From the NCBI GenBank assembly GCA_028282485.1, contig JANQHU010000089.1, positions 1 through 6,851 on the forward strand: 6,851 nucleotides of DNA, written 5' to 3'. Below the pieces are notes generated by a model that saw only the letters and a list, made by a program, of their open reading frames with translations, searched no databases and had not been told where the DNA came from. A program made the position numbers and the translations under genes. This document shows positions 1 to 5,554 of the stretch, piece after piece; position 1 is the first letter of the stretch; the number at the start of each line of letters is the position of its first letter. Origin of the DNA: Bacillota bacterium. Its GTDB lineage: Bacteria; Bacillota; UBA4882; UBA8346.

Positions 1-212
1 GATCCACAAACCGCGAAACAACTCCTGGTTCCCCGAAAAAATCTCCTTCAGGGTCGAGATTAATAGGCTTTTGCCAAAGCGTCGCGGCCGGGAAAAAAAT
101 AGTATTTACCCTGTAAAAGCTCGTAAATATATCTGGTTTTATCAACATAAACATAACCATCCTTTATTATTTGGCTTAAGGTTTGAATCCCAATGGGTAG
201 CTTTTTTAACAA
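1..212 (-). pseudogene. AAA-ATPase-like / PD-(D/E)XK family gene, 5' part, frameshifted and cut by the window edge
   Basis: From a TTG at 212-210 the minus strand reads MLKKLPIGIQTLSQIIKDG, then YVYVDKTRYIYELLQGKYYFF. This is the typical opening of the large clostridial/Bacteroidetes family with an N-terminal AAA-ATPase-like domain and a C-terminal PD-(D/E)XK nuclease-like domain. The frame then goes wrong at a T7 run (93-99) and stops soon after. One extra T there restores the family sequence exactly: SRPRRFGKS (Walker A region), then LLISTLKEIFSGNQELFRGL, open to base 1. So a -1 frameshift separates the start from the nucleotide-binding loop. It may be a real pseudogene, a homopolymer sequencing error or, less likely, slippage. 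An AGGAG at 221-229 lies 8 bases before the TTG. The cellular role of this family is poorly known; defence or mobile-element links are only suggestions. The gene follows the cys unit but is separated from it by a terminator, so it is probably unrelated to sulfur metabolism. Family identity is clear; the cause of the break is not. Confidence 0.8.
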
Positions 213-261
213 AAAATCATCTCCTCACCTTTTCTATATCTAGTATACCGAAAAAACAAAC

Positions 262-303
262 GAAAAAAAAGCTCTTCGTTAATATTTTAATCAAAAAGCT
301 TTC
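262..303 (-). terminator. Rho-independent terminator after the cysH-cysD-cysN/sir unit
   Basis: Read on the minus strand, AAAGCT (303-298) pairs with AGCTTT (273-268). The stem continues inward with U-G and U-A pairs (UUUUG with CGAAG), giving about 11 pairs around an AT-rich loop that may itself pair (UUAA with UUAA). A run of eight T follows (270-263), and more T-rich sequence lies beyond. It sits about 60 bases after the stop codon of the fusion gene, so it should end that transcript and isolate the AAA-ATPase-like gene. Confidence 0.75.
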
Positions 304-362
304 TTATCTAACATTTTACATTTTAATAAATATTTAACTTGCATTGTATATATAAGGGTCTT
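304..362. other. AT-rich spacer after the fusion gene, no gene seen
   Basis: This very AT-rich stretch lies between the stop codon of the CysN-sulfite reductase gene and the terminator hairpin. It holds a small palindrome, TAAATATTTA, but no open frame with a ribosome binding site and no RNA gene that I can recognise. It is best read as the 3' untranslated region of the cys unit. Confidence 0.6.
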
Positions 363-2534
363 TTATCTTCTTACAACCTCATCAAGTTCCTGTTGCAGGA
401 GTTTCCAACCTACCCGGTTTAGGGTATTGCGAAAACGCTCCTTTGCTTTGCCCTGTTTTTTAAAGAAGGCCAACGTAGTTTCTACCACCTGATGAAGCTC
501 TTCTGTTGAAAATATTATTGGCAAAAGTTGCTTGCCAATAGCAATCTGATTGCCGAATAAGCCTCCGAAATAGACCAAAAATCCTTCGCTACCTTTCCAG
601 GCCTGCCGTGGGCATGCTTTAACACAGCGGCCGCAATAATGACAATTAGTTTCCCGATAAACCAATGCTGCTTTTTCTTTATCTACGGTAATAGCCTGGG
701 AACGGCAGAGGGCGGCACAAATCCCACAAAAATTACAGTTGCTTTCGACCCATTCCGGTTGCATTCCACCTTTTACACCAAGATCATTTTCCTCCGCCTT
801 GAGACAGTTATTAGAACAGCCAGTGATCCCCAGCTTGAATTTATGAGGTAATTCCCTCCCATAATATCTTTGGTCAAATTCTTTGGCCAAAGCGGTGGTC
901 TCAATTAAACCCCTAGCACAAATTGTACTACCCTGACATGCCGTAATAGTTCTTACTCGCGCGCCCCCTGCTCCAGGCTGCAACCCAGCTGCCAGGAATT
1001 CTTTTTTTACCACTTCCAGATCTGCTAACTTAATGAAAGGGATTTCAATACTCTGCCTGGCCGTCAGATGAAGAGAGCCTTGGCCATACCGCTGCGCGAT
1101 TTCAGCAACCTTTAGCAATTGCTCCGCCTGTATTTGGCCCCCCGCCATTCTTAATCTTAATACCCAATAATTTGGCTGAACTTGCCGCATTAAACCATTT
1201 CTTTTCAATGCTTGCTGATTACCTTTTTCCCCTAAAATTTCTCTAACCTGGCCCTCTTTCGTGCCTGGATTTGCGGAAGAGGAGACCGCCTCAATAATAA
1301 TGCCTCCACCGGATATCTCATAATTATCTACGATGACAAACCTTCCCGTTAGTTCAATTACGGAAATCGGGTCAAAGGCAATAGGGCTGGCAGTTTCAAA
1401 TATACACTCGGCAACATCATGCCGCTCAACCTGTTCCTTTAAGGTGTTAACATTTAATTCCGTAGCATCAATAATATTTAATATTTCCACCAGTTGTACG
1501 GCTATTCTGGTGGTGCCAATTTTTAATTTATAGTTTTTATTTTTTACCAAAGGAGCTTTGCCTACCCAAAATAGATTCACTTTAATTTGGGAACTAACCG
1601 CGGGTTGTTTTTCATTTACTTTAACCATTAACTCCCCAGGTTTGATATAGATCTGAGTTTCCAAAGTTATTCCCACGGCTTCCCCGGCAGCGGCCCTCTC
1701 CCGCGGTTGAATATTAAAACCCTCGATACTTTTGACAATGCTTTTCTTGTGGGAAGGCAAAAAGACTACTTGATCTCCGCTGCTGATTGCCCCGCTTAAA
1801 ATGGTCCCAGCCACAATGCGCCGCTTATCCCCTCCAGCCGTAAATTTGTAAATATCCTGTACCGGCATGCGCAAGGGAAGCTCCGTAGTTGTTTTGCGGT
1901 TTGCCAATCCCTCTAATTGCTCTAAAACCGTCGGACCACTATACCACAAAGTGTTTGCTGATCTAGTGGTAATATTATCACCATTAAAGGCACTGATCGG
2001 GATGAAGTTGACGGGCTGAATATTTACCTGGTGTAAAAACTCGGTAAATTCCTGAGTAATTAAATTAAAGGCGTCCTGCCCATAATTCACCAGGTCCATT
2101 TTATTGACTAAGACAACCACCTGACGGATGCCCAGCATGGAAACAATCTGGCCATGCCTTTTGGAATTTTCTTTAATCCCTTCCTGAGCATCTATTACCA
2201 AAAGAGCCGCTTCGGCCCGGGAAGCTCCGGTGACCATGTTTTTCAAAAACTCGATATGCCCCGGGGCATCAATAATGATGTAATCCCTTTTATTGGTCTT
2301 AAAAAAACATCTGGCCGTATCAATGGTAATCCCTTGGGCCTGCTCATCTTTTAAGGCATCCAGCAGAAAGGCATATTCGAAAGGCCTGGCATTCTTTTGG
2401 CAATATCCTTTTACTGCCGCCAGCTTTCCCTCGGGAAGGGAGCCGGTATCCGCCAACAATCTCCCGATTACCGTACTTTTACCGTGATCCACATGCCCCA
2501 CAATGACGATATTCATCTGTTCTCTAGTCTTCAT
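363..2534 (-). CDS. cysN: Fusion protein: sulfate adenylyltransferase subunit 1 (CysN GTPase) + siroheme sulfite reductase with two 4Fe-4S ferredoxin clusters
   Basis: Residues 1 to about 416 are a CysN-type GTPase, which drives ATP + sulfate to APS with CysD. Visible motifs are G1 GHVDHGKS (13-20), GITID (68-72), DAPGH (89-93), NKMD (144-147) and a G5 SA (181-182), then two beta-barrel domains. Instead of ending or continuing into an APS kinase (CysC), the chain carries about 300 more residues of sulfite reductase. These comprise a ferredoxin-like half-domain (about 445-515, with TARQ), the siroheme/4Fe-4S ligand set C533-x5-C539 and C573-x3-C577, the sulfite-contacting pair K565/K567 (KFK), two 4Fe-4S sets (C600, 603, 606, 610; C631, 634, 637, 641) and an AsrC-like tail ending KERFRNTLNRVG. 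No key residue is missing. The ATG at 2534 was chosen because it begins one base after the cysD stop; an in-frame GTG at 2549 would overlap cysD. Shine-Dalgarno matches are weak, suggesting coupling. Predicted cytoplasmic. Both halves are certain; joint operation is inferred. Confidence 0.93.
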   Translation of the reverse strand: MKTREQMNIVIVGHVDHGKSTVIGRLLADTGSLPEGKLAAVKGYCQKNARPFEYAFLLDALKDEQAQGITIDTARCFFKTNKRDYIIIDAPGHIEFLKNMVTGASRAEAALLVIDAQEGIKENSKRHGQIVSMLGIRQVVVLVNKMDLVNYGQDAFNLITQEFTEFLHQVNIQPVNFIPISAFNGDNITTRSANTLWYSGPTVLEQLEGLANRKTTTELPLRMPVQDIYKFTAGGDKRRIVAGTILSGAISSGDQVVFLPSHKKSIVKSIEGFNIQPRERAAAGEAVGITLETQIYIKPGELMVKVNEKQPAVSSQIKVNLFWVGKAPLVKNKNYKLKIGTTRIAVQLVEILNIIDATELNVNTLKEQVERHDVAECIFETASPIAFDPISVIELTGRFVIVDNYEISGGGIIIEAVSSSANPGTKEGQVREILGEKGNQQALKRNGLMRQVQPNYWVLRLRMAGGQIQAEQLLKVAEIAQRYGQGSLHLTARQSIEIPFIKLADLEVVKKEFLAAGLQPGAGGARVRTITACQGSTICARGLIETTALAKEFDQRYYGRELPHKFKLGITGCSNNCLKAEENDLGVKGGMQPEWVESNCNFCGICAALCRSQAITVDKEKAALVYRETNCHYCGRCVKACPRQAWKGSEGFLVYFGGLFGNQIAIGKQLLPIIFSTEELHQVVETTLAFFKKQGKAKERFRNTLNRVGWKLLQQELDEVVRR

Positions 2535-2535
2535 C

Positions 2536-3417
2536 TTACATGTACCCACTCTTTCTTAAAGTTTCCAGGCCGCCGCCATCATCTTGATCCTGAGCGCGAC
2601 CGGATCTTTCGGCAATTTTAGCAAACTTACCGTTCTTTAATTCTTCAACAATATCACCCACATTTCGGGCAGTTGATTCCACCGGAAAAGTACACGGATA
2701 GCATCCCAAGGAGCGGTAACGTTTCCCATTACCCTGATCAAAATAGAGGGGCGTAATCGGAATCTGCTCTCTTTCAATATACTCCCAAATATTCAATTCC
2801 GTCCAATCAAGCAAGGGATGAATCCGGATATGGGTCCCGGGAACAAAGTCGGTTTTAAACTGATTCCAAAACTCCGGTGGTTGGTCTCCTACATCCCAGT
2901 CATTCTCTTGATCCCGCGGTGAAAAGTATCTCTCCTTGGAGCGGCTGCCTTCTTCATCCGCTCTCACCCCGACAATCACGCCAGTATATTGTTCTCTATT
3001 TAAATCGGGTACATATTGACCACTACTATGATCTAGTATATATCTAGGCCATTCTCCCGAAAGGGTATGCTTTAAGGCTTCGGATTTTAGATTGCGGCAA
3101 CAGGTGATCCGATCCGTGTTTCCGTCAGGAAAAGTCTGTTTTTGGGCCAAGGCGGTCGCGTTCTCTCCGTATAGCATAGTCAACTTCCACTGCAAAGCAA
3201 GTTCATCTCGATAGTTAATCATCTCCGGAATTTTATAATGAGTATCGATATGTACTAAAGGAAGCGGCACATGGCCAAAAAAGGCTTTCCGAGCCAACCA
3301 CAAAAGGACAGTACTATCTTTGCCAATGGACCACAGCATACAAATACTTTTAAACTCCCGATAAGCTTCTCTGAGGATATAAACACTTTGAGCTTCTAAT
3401 TTATCTAAATAATTCAT
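2536..3417 (-). CDS. cysD: Sulfate adenylyltransferase subunit 2 (ATP sulfurylase small subunit)
   Basis: This 293-residue cytoplasmic enzyme of the PP-loop ATP pyrophosphatase family makes adenylylsulfate from ATP and sulfate, powered by the CysN GTPase encoded next. Family marks are the PP-loop SIGKDS (30-35), HIDT (56-59), GVRADEEGSR (150-159), HPLLDWTELNIWEYI (200-214), LGCYPCT (237-243) and the C-terminal GRAQDQD...GYM tail. Length matches the family (about 300). The ATG overlaps the cysH stop codon as ATGA, with AGGAGG about 8 bases upstream inside cysH, so translation is probably coupled. One unusual trait is that C106-C107 and C239-xx-C242 resemble the CC and CxxC that hold the 4Fe-4S cluster in APS reductases. 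E. coli CysD, as I recall it, has only the first cysteine of the second pair. Identity is very secure; a metal or cluster site is speculative. Confidence 0.96.
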   Translation of the reverse strand: MNYLDKLEAQSVYILREAYREFKSICMLWSIGKDSTVLLWLARKAFFGHVPLPLVHIDTHYKIPEMINYRDELALQWKLTMLYGENATALAQKQTFPDGNTDRITCCRNLKSEALKHTLSGEWPRYILDHSSGQYVPDLNREQYTGVIVGVRADEEGSRSKERYFSPRDQENDWDVGDQPPEFWNQFKTDFVPGTHIRIHPLLDWTELNIWEYIEREQIPITPLYFDQGNGKRYRSLGCYPCTFPVESTARNVGDIVEELKNGKFAKIAERSGRAQDQDDGGGLETLRKSGYM

Positions 3418-4142
3418 TTATCTGCTCCTCCTGAAACTAATGGGCTATGTAGCCCACATTCCTTTTTATCAGGTTCCTCCCACCACCACCGGCCACTGCG
3501 GACATCTTCGCCGGGCTTTACTGCTCTAGTGCAAGGCTGGCAGCCTATACTGGGAAATCCCTTGTTATACAGATCATTATAGGGCACCTGATGCTCTGTT
3601 AGATATTCCCACACTTTTTCTTCTGGCCAAAAAGCCAGCGGGTTTATTTTGTAAAGGGAATGTTTTTGATCCCATTCAAAAAGCGCTATCTCCTGCCGGG
3701 TGAGGGATTGCTCCTTTCTCAAACCACAAATCCACCCCTCTACACTGCTTAAAACTCTGGTAAGGGGAGTAACCTTCCTAATTGCGCAGCATTTTTTTCG
3801 TAATTCCCTACTTTCATAAAAAAAATTAGGGCCATAATGAGAGACCATTACTTCTAGGTGCTCAGTTTCAGGAGCATATACCTCGTAATGAAAATTATAT
3901 TTACTCATGGTTGCTGTCATTAAGTCGTAGGTTTCCTGAAAATGTCTCCCGGTATCAATGAAGAAAATTCTGGCCTCTTTGTTTATTTTTAAAACAAGGT
4001 CCGTAAGTACTTGATCCTCAATGGAAAGGCTTGAGGCAAGGGCAATTCGCGATACTCCTGCTGTTTGTATGGCGTATCGGATGATCGCCTCGGCTGATCC
4101 ATCTTGAAACCGGTAATTTAAGTCATCTTGATCAAATTTCAA
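3414..4142 (-). CDS. cysH: Adenylylsulfate (APS) reductase, thioredoxin-dependent, 4Fe-4S type
   Basis: This 242-residue cytoplasmic sulfonucleotide reductase reduces APS to sulfite and AMP, with thioredoxin or a similar donor resetting the enzyme. Visible motifs are the nucleotide-binding SSLSIEDQ (37-44), IDTGRHFQETY (62-72), GLRKEQSLTR (140-149), the cluster ligands C118-C119 and C201-xx-C204, and the catalytic C229 in KKECGLH near the C terminus. The CC...CxxC set is the mark of APS-using enzymes; PAPS-using enzymes of the E. coli type lack it. The absence of an APS kinase gene here agrees with that. The start is TTG at 4142-4140, six bases after a perfect GGAGGG. The only nearby ATG is out of frame and reaches a stop after two codons, and the next in-frame ATG lies about 75 codons downstream, past the binding loop. 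The stop overlaps the cysD start. Function is secure; substrate preference is inferred from the cysteines. Confidence 0.95.
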   Translation of the reverse strand: MKFDQDDLNYRFQDGSAEAIIRYAIQTAGVSRIALASSLSIEDQVLTDLVLKINKEARIFFIDTGRHFQETYDLMTATMSKYNFHYEVYAPETEHLEVMVSHYGPNFFYESRELRKKCCAIRKVTPLTRVLSSVEGWICGLRKEQSLTRQEIALFEWDQKHSLYKINPLAFWPEEKVWEYLTEHQVPYNDLYNKGFPSIGCQPCTRAVKPGEDVRSGRWWWEEPDKKECGLHSPLVSGGADK

Positions 4143-4148
4143 TTCATT

Positions 4149-4154
4149 CCCTCC
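4149..4154 (-). promoter_or_regulatory. Ribosome binding site that fixes the TTG start of cysH
   Basis: GGAGGG follows directly on the TGA stop of the DUF2061 gene (TGAGGAGGG) and stands six bases before TTG. It supports the TTG as start. The out-of-frame ATG at 4147-4145 lies too close to it (one base) and opens only a two-codon frame. Confidence 0.8.
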
Positions 4155-4379
4155 TCATATATGATACTCAGGATCCTGATCTTTTCCAAATTTGATTTTA
4201 TTCCATAGTCTCTCATGGAGAAAATAGAGTCCTGTTTTCGTAACTAACTCAGCAATGCCAATGGATACAGCAAACTTTAGCTTCCCGGTGATTAGGAAAG
4301 ACAAGAGCATGGTATCCAAGGTCCCGGTTACCCGCCATGAAATAGCTTTGGTAAAACTGCGCAATGGTTTCTCTGCCAT
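4155..4379 (-). CDS. Small DUF2061 membrane protein
   Basis: This 74-residue protein fits the DUF2061 family in length and sequence: SWRVTGTLDT (14-23) at the start of a first hydrophobic segment (about 17-31), a second segment (about 36-54) containing AELVTKTGLYFLHERLWN, and a short charged tail. Two membrane helices in a hairpin are expected, with no signal peptide. No biochemical function is established for the family as far as I know, but I recall members lying beside or fused to sulfate-assimilation genes, and this position as first gene before cysH fits. A role at the membrane in sulfate uptake or sulfite handling is only a guess. The ATG has GAGGG eight bases upstream. It ends 12 bases before cysH, with the cysH ribosome binding site abutting its stop codon, so the two are cotranscribed. 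Confidence 0.88.
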   Translation of the reverse strand: MAEKPLRSFTKAISWRVTGTLDTMLLSFLITGKLKFAVSIGIAELVTKTGLYFLHERLWNKIKFGKDQDPEYHI

Positions 4380-4402
4380 ATTCCAACCCTCTTCTCTGAA
4401 AC

Positions 4403-4430
4403 ATTATAATTCCTATCATTTTACTCTTGA
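4403..4430 (-). promoter_or_regulatory. Possible promoter for the DUF2061-cysH-cysD-cysN/sir unit
   Basis: A perfect -10 hexamer TATAAT (minus strand, 4408-4403) lies about 24 bases before the DUF2061 ATG. The best -35 at 16 bases spacing is TCAAGA (4430-4425), only three of six matches. It lies just after the cysK terminator, where a new promoter would be needed. A poor -35 would suit an activated or weak promoter; read-through from cysK is the alternative. Confidence 0.4.
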
Positions 4431-4433
4431 TTA

Positions 4434-4481
4434 AAACCAAACGAAAACCCTTCACTAAAAAACGCCAAATTTAATGAAGGG
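4434..4481 (-). terminator. Rho-independent terminator after cysK
   Basis: Seven bases after the cysK stop, CCCTTCATTAAA pairs with TTTAGTGAAGGG: twelve pairs including one U-G, with a ten-base loop (4481-4448). The stem is followed by TTTTCGTTTGGTTTT. On the opposite strand the hairpin has no T run, so it acts on the minus-strand transcript. It should end or attenuate transcription before the DUF2061-cysH unit. Confidence 0.8.
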
Positions 4482-4488
4482 CTCTCTG

Positions 4489-5424
4489 TTAATCTTCCCG
4501 AAATAAATCCGTGGAAAGATACCTTTCCCCCGTATCCGGAAGCAGCACTACAATATTCTTTCCTTTATGTTCCGGCCTTTGGGCAATTGCTGTGGCCGCA
4601 AAGGTAGCCGCACCTGAAGAAATGCCCACCAAGATCCCTTCGGTTTTGGCCAGCTTCCTTGCTGTAGCAAAGGCTTCTTCATTTCTGACCTTGAATATTT
4701 CATCAATAATCCCTCTGTTTAATATCTCCGGCACAAACCCGGCCCCTATTCCTTGAATTTTATGGGGCCCCGGATTCCCCCCGGATAAAACCGGAGAAGC
4801 CTCGGGTTCCACCGCAACCACCTTGATCTCTGGCTTTCTCTGCTTTAAAACCTCACCGACTCCGGTAATGGTGCCTCCGGTCCCGACTCCTCCAACAAAA
4901 ATATCTACCTGACCCTCAGTGTCTCTCCAGATTTCCTCCGCAGTGGTTTTCCGGTGTACCTCTGAGTTGGCAGGATTCTTAAATTGTTGCGGCAGAAATG
5001 AATTCGGGATCTCCCGCACCAGCTCCTCGGCTTTTTTAACTGCGCCTTTCATCCCTTCGGGACCGGGAGTTAGCACTAGTTCAGCTCCTAAGGCTTTGAG
5101 GAGATTCCTTCTTTCTACACTCATGGTTTCAGGCATGGTCAGAATCAGTCGGTAGCCCTTGGTGGCTGCAACAAAAGCCAGGGCAATTCCGGTATTACCA
5201 CTAGTAGGTTCGATAATTACCGTATCCTTAGTCAGCAGCCCTTTTTCTTCTGCATCAACTAGCATGGCTTGACCAAGGCGATCCTTGACACTACCTCCAG
5301 GATTAAAATATTCCAGCTTGCCAATCAATCTGGCCGCCAAGTTATTAAGATTATTATAATTTGCCAATTCTAGCAAAGGGGTATTGCCAATTAAATCTGT
5401 CAAATTTTTTTTAATCTGAGACAT
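4489..5424 (-). CDS. cysK: Cysteine synthase (O-acetylserine sulfhydrylase), PLP enzyme
   Basis: This 311-residue cytoplasmic fold-type II PLP enzyme makes cysteine from O-acetylserine and sulfide, the last step of the route encoded in this window. Visible marks are the lysine that binds PLP, K47 in NPGGSVKDR; the substrate loop TSGNTG (74-79); the phosphate loop GVGTGGT (179-185); IQGIGAGF (223-230), the region that contacts the serine acetyltransferase tail in CysK enzymes; SSG (269-271); and PDTGERYLST near the end. Length is normal. An upstream in-frame ATG at 5445 exists, but the ATG at 5424 has a perfect GGAGGTGA seven bases before it, and the protein then begins MSQIKKNLTDLIGNTP as family members do. 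It has its own strong promoter and a terminator, so it forms a separate unit from the genes downstream. Distinguishing CysK from CysM or a cystathionine beta-synthase-like form rests on overall pattern and context. Confidence 0.95.
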   Translation of the reverse strand: MSQIKKNLTDLIGNTPLLELANYNNLNNLAARLIGKLEYFNPGGSVKDRLGQAMLVDAEEKGLLTKDTVIIEPTSGNTGIALAFVAATKGYRLILTMPETMSVERRNLLKALGAELVLTPGPEGMKGAVKKAEELVREIPNSFLPQQFKNPANSEVHRKTTAEEIWRDTEGQVDIFVGGVGTGGTITGVGEVLKQRKPEIKVVAVEPEASPVLSGGNPGPHKIQGIGAGFVPEILNRGIIDEIFKVRNEEAFATARKLAKTEGILVGISSGAATFAATAIAQRPEHKGKNIVVLLPDTGERYLSTDLFRED

Positions 5425-5428
5425 TAAC

Positions 5429-5436
5429 TCACCTCC
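5429..5436 (-). promoter_or_regulatory. Ribosome binding site of cysK
   Basis: GGAGGTGA on the minus strand, with GGAGG seven bases before the ATG at 5424-5422. It decides between this ATG and the in-frame ATG 21 bases upstream, which would place the ribosome site inside the coding region. Confidence 0.88.
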
Positions 5437-5441
5437 AACTC

Positions 5442-5474
5442 GCATACCAATGTATTCGTATATGTTTTGTATGC
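5442..5474 (-). repeat. Inverted repeat in the cysK leader, possible operator or hairpin
   Basis: GCATAC (5474-5469) and GTATGC (5447-5442) form a 6-base inverted repeat with a 21-base spacer. It starts about at the expected transcription start and ends just before the ribosome binding site. It could be a repressor site or a weak leader hairpin. The arms are short and chance is not excluded. Confidence 0.3.
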
Positions 5475-5478
5475 TTTG

Positions 5479-5507
5479 ATTATAAGCGACTTCCTTAATC
5501 TTGTCAA
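5479..5507 (-). promoter_or_regulatory. Consensus sigma-A promoter of cysK
   Basis: TTGACA (5507-5502), a 17-base spacer and TATAAT (5484-5479) match the housekeeping consensus in all twelve positions. Transcription would start near 5472, giving a leader of about 48 bases before the cysK ATG. That is too short for a T-box or SAM riboswitch, so control is more likely by a DNA-binding protein. A promoter this strong suggests repression when cysteine is plentiful, by analogy with CymR-type control in Firmicutes. Confidence 0.88.
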
Positions 5508-5537
5508 TACTCCAAAGGTAATAATTTATATTTCCTC

Positions 5538-5554
5538 TCGGTATAATTCGGTAT
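5538..5554. repeat. Direct repeat TCGGTAT x2 upstream of the cysK promoter
   Basis: TCGGTAT occurs at 5538-5544 and again at 5548-5554, a period of ten bases or one helical turn. On the cysK sense strand it reads ATACCGA-ATT-ATACCGA. It lies about 66 to 82 bases upstream of the expected cysK start, right after the hemL stop codon. Two copies on one face of the helix suit a regulator binding site, but no protein can be named from the sequence alone. Confidence 0.35.

Noticed and set aside
242..270. Promoter for the AAA-ATPase-like gene: TATACT at 247-242
   Set aside because: The -10 is good, but the matching -35 position is only the T run of the terminator (TTTTTT), so I cannot support it beyond a guess.
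71..337. An 88-codon open frame on the plus strand at the left edge
   Set aside because: It overlaps the recognisable AAA-ATPase-like gene and the terminator on the minus strand, is low in complexity and resembles no family.
2547..2549. GTG at 2549 as the start of the fusion gene
   Set aside because: It overlaps the end of cysD and adds MGTCK, which does not resemble family N termini; the ATG at 2534 gives MKTREQMNIVIVGHVDHGK. It cannot be excluded entirely, since neither start has a strong Shine-Dalgarno sequence.
2397..2621. Plus-strand open frames inside cysD, the fusion gene and cysK (for example 639-851, 1333-1533, 2154-2354, 4511-4756, 4919-5155)
   Set aside because: They are antisense shadows of strongly conserved coding sequence, without ribosome sites or family resemblance.
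4139..4147. Two-codon frame ATG AAT TGA overlapping the TTG start of cysH as a possible attenuating mini-ORF
   Set aside because: Its ATG is only one base from the GGAGGG, too close for good initiation; chance is the simpler reading.
4249..4455. A 68-codon minus-strand frame overlapping the DUF2061 gene
   Set aside because: It is in another frame of the DUF2061 gene, spans the terminator tail and promoter region, and has no recognisable sequence, whereas the DUF2061 frame matches its family end to end.
5425..5472. T-box or SAM riboswitch controlling cysK
   Set aside because: The predicted leader is only about 48 bases and shows no T-box or S-box conserved sequence.
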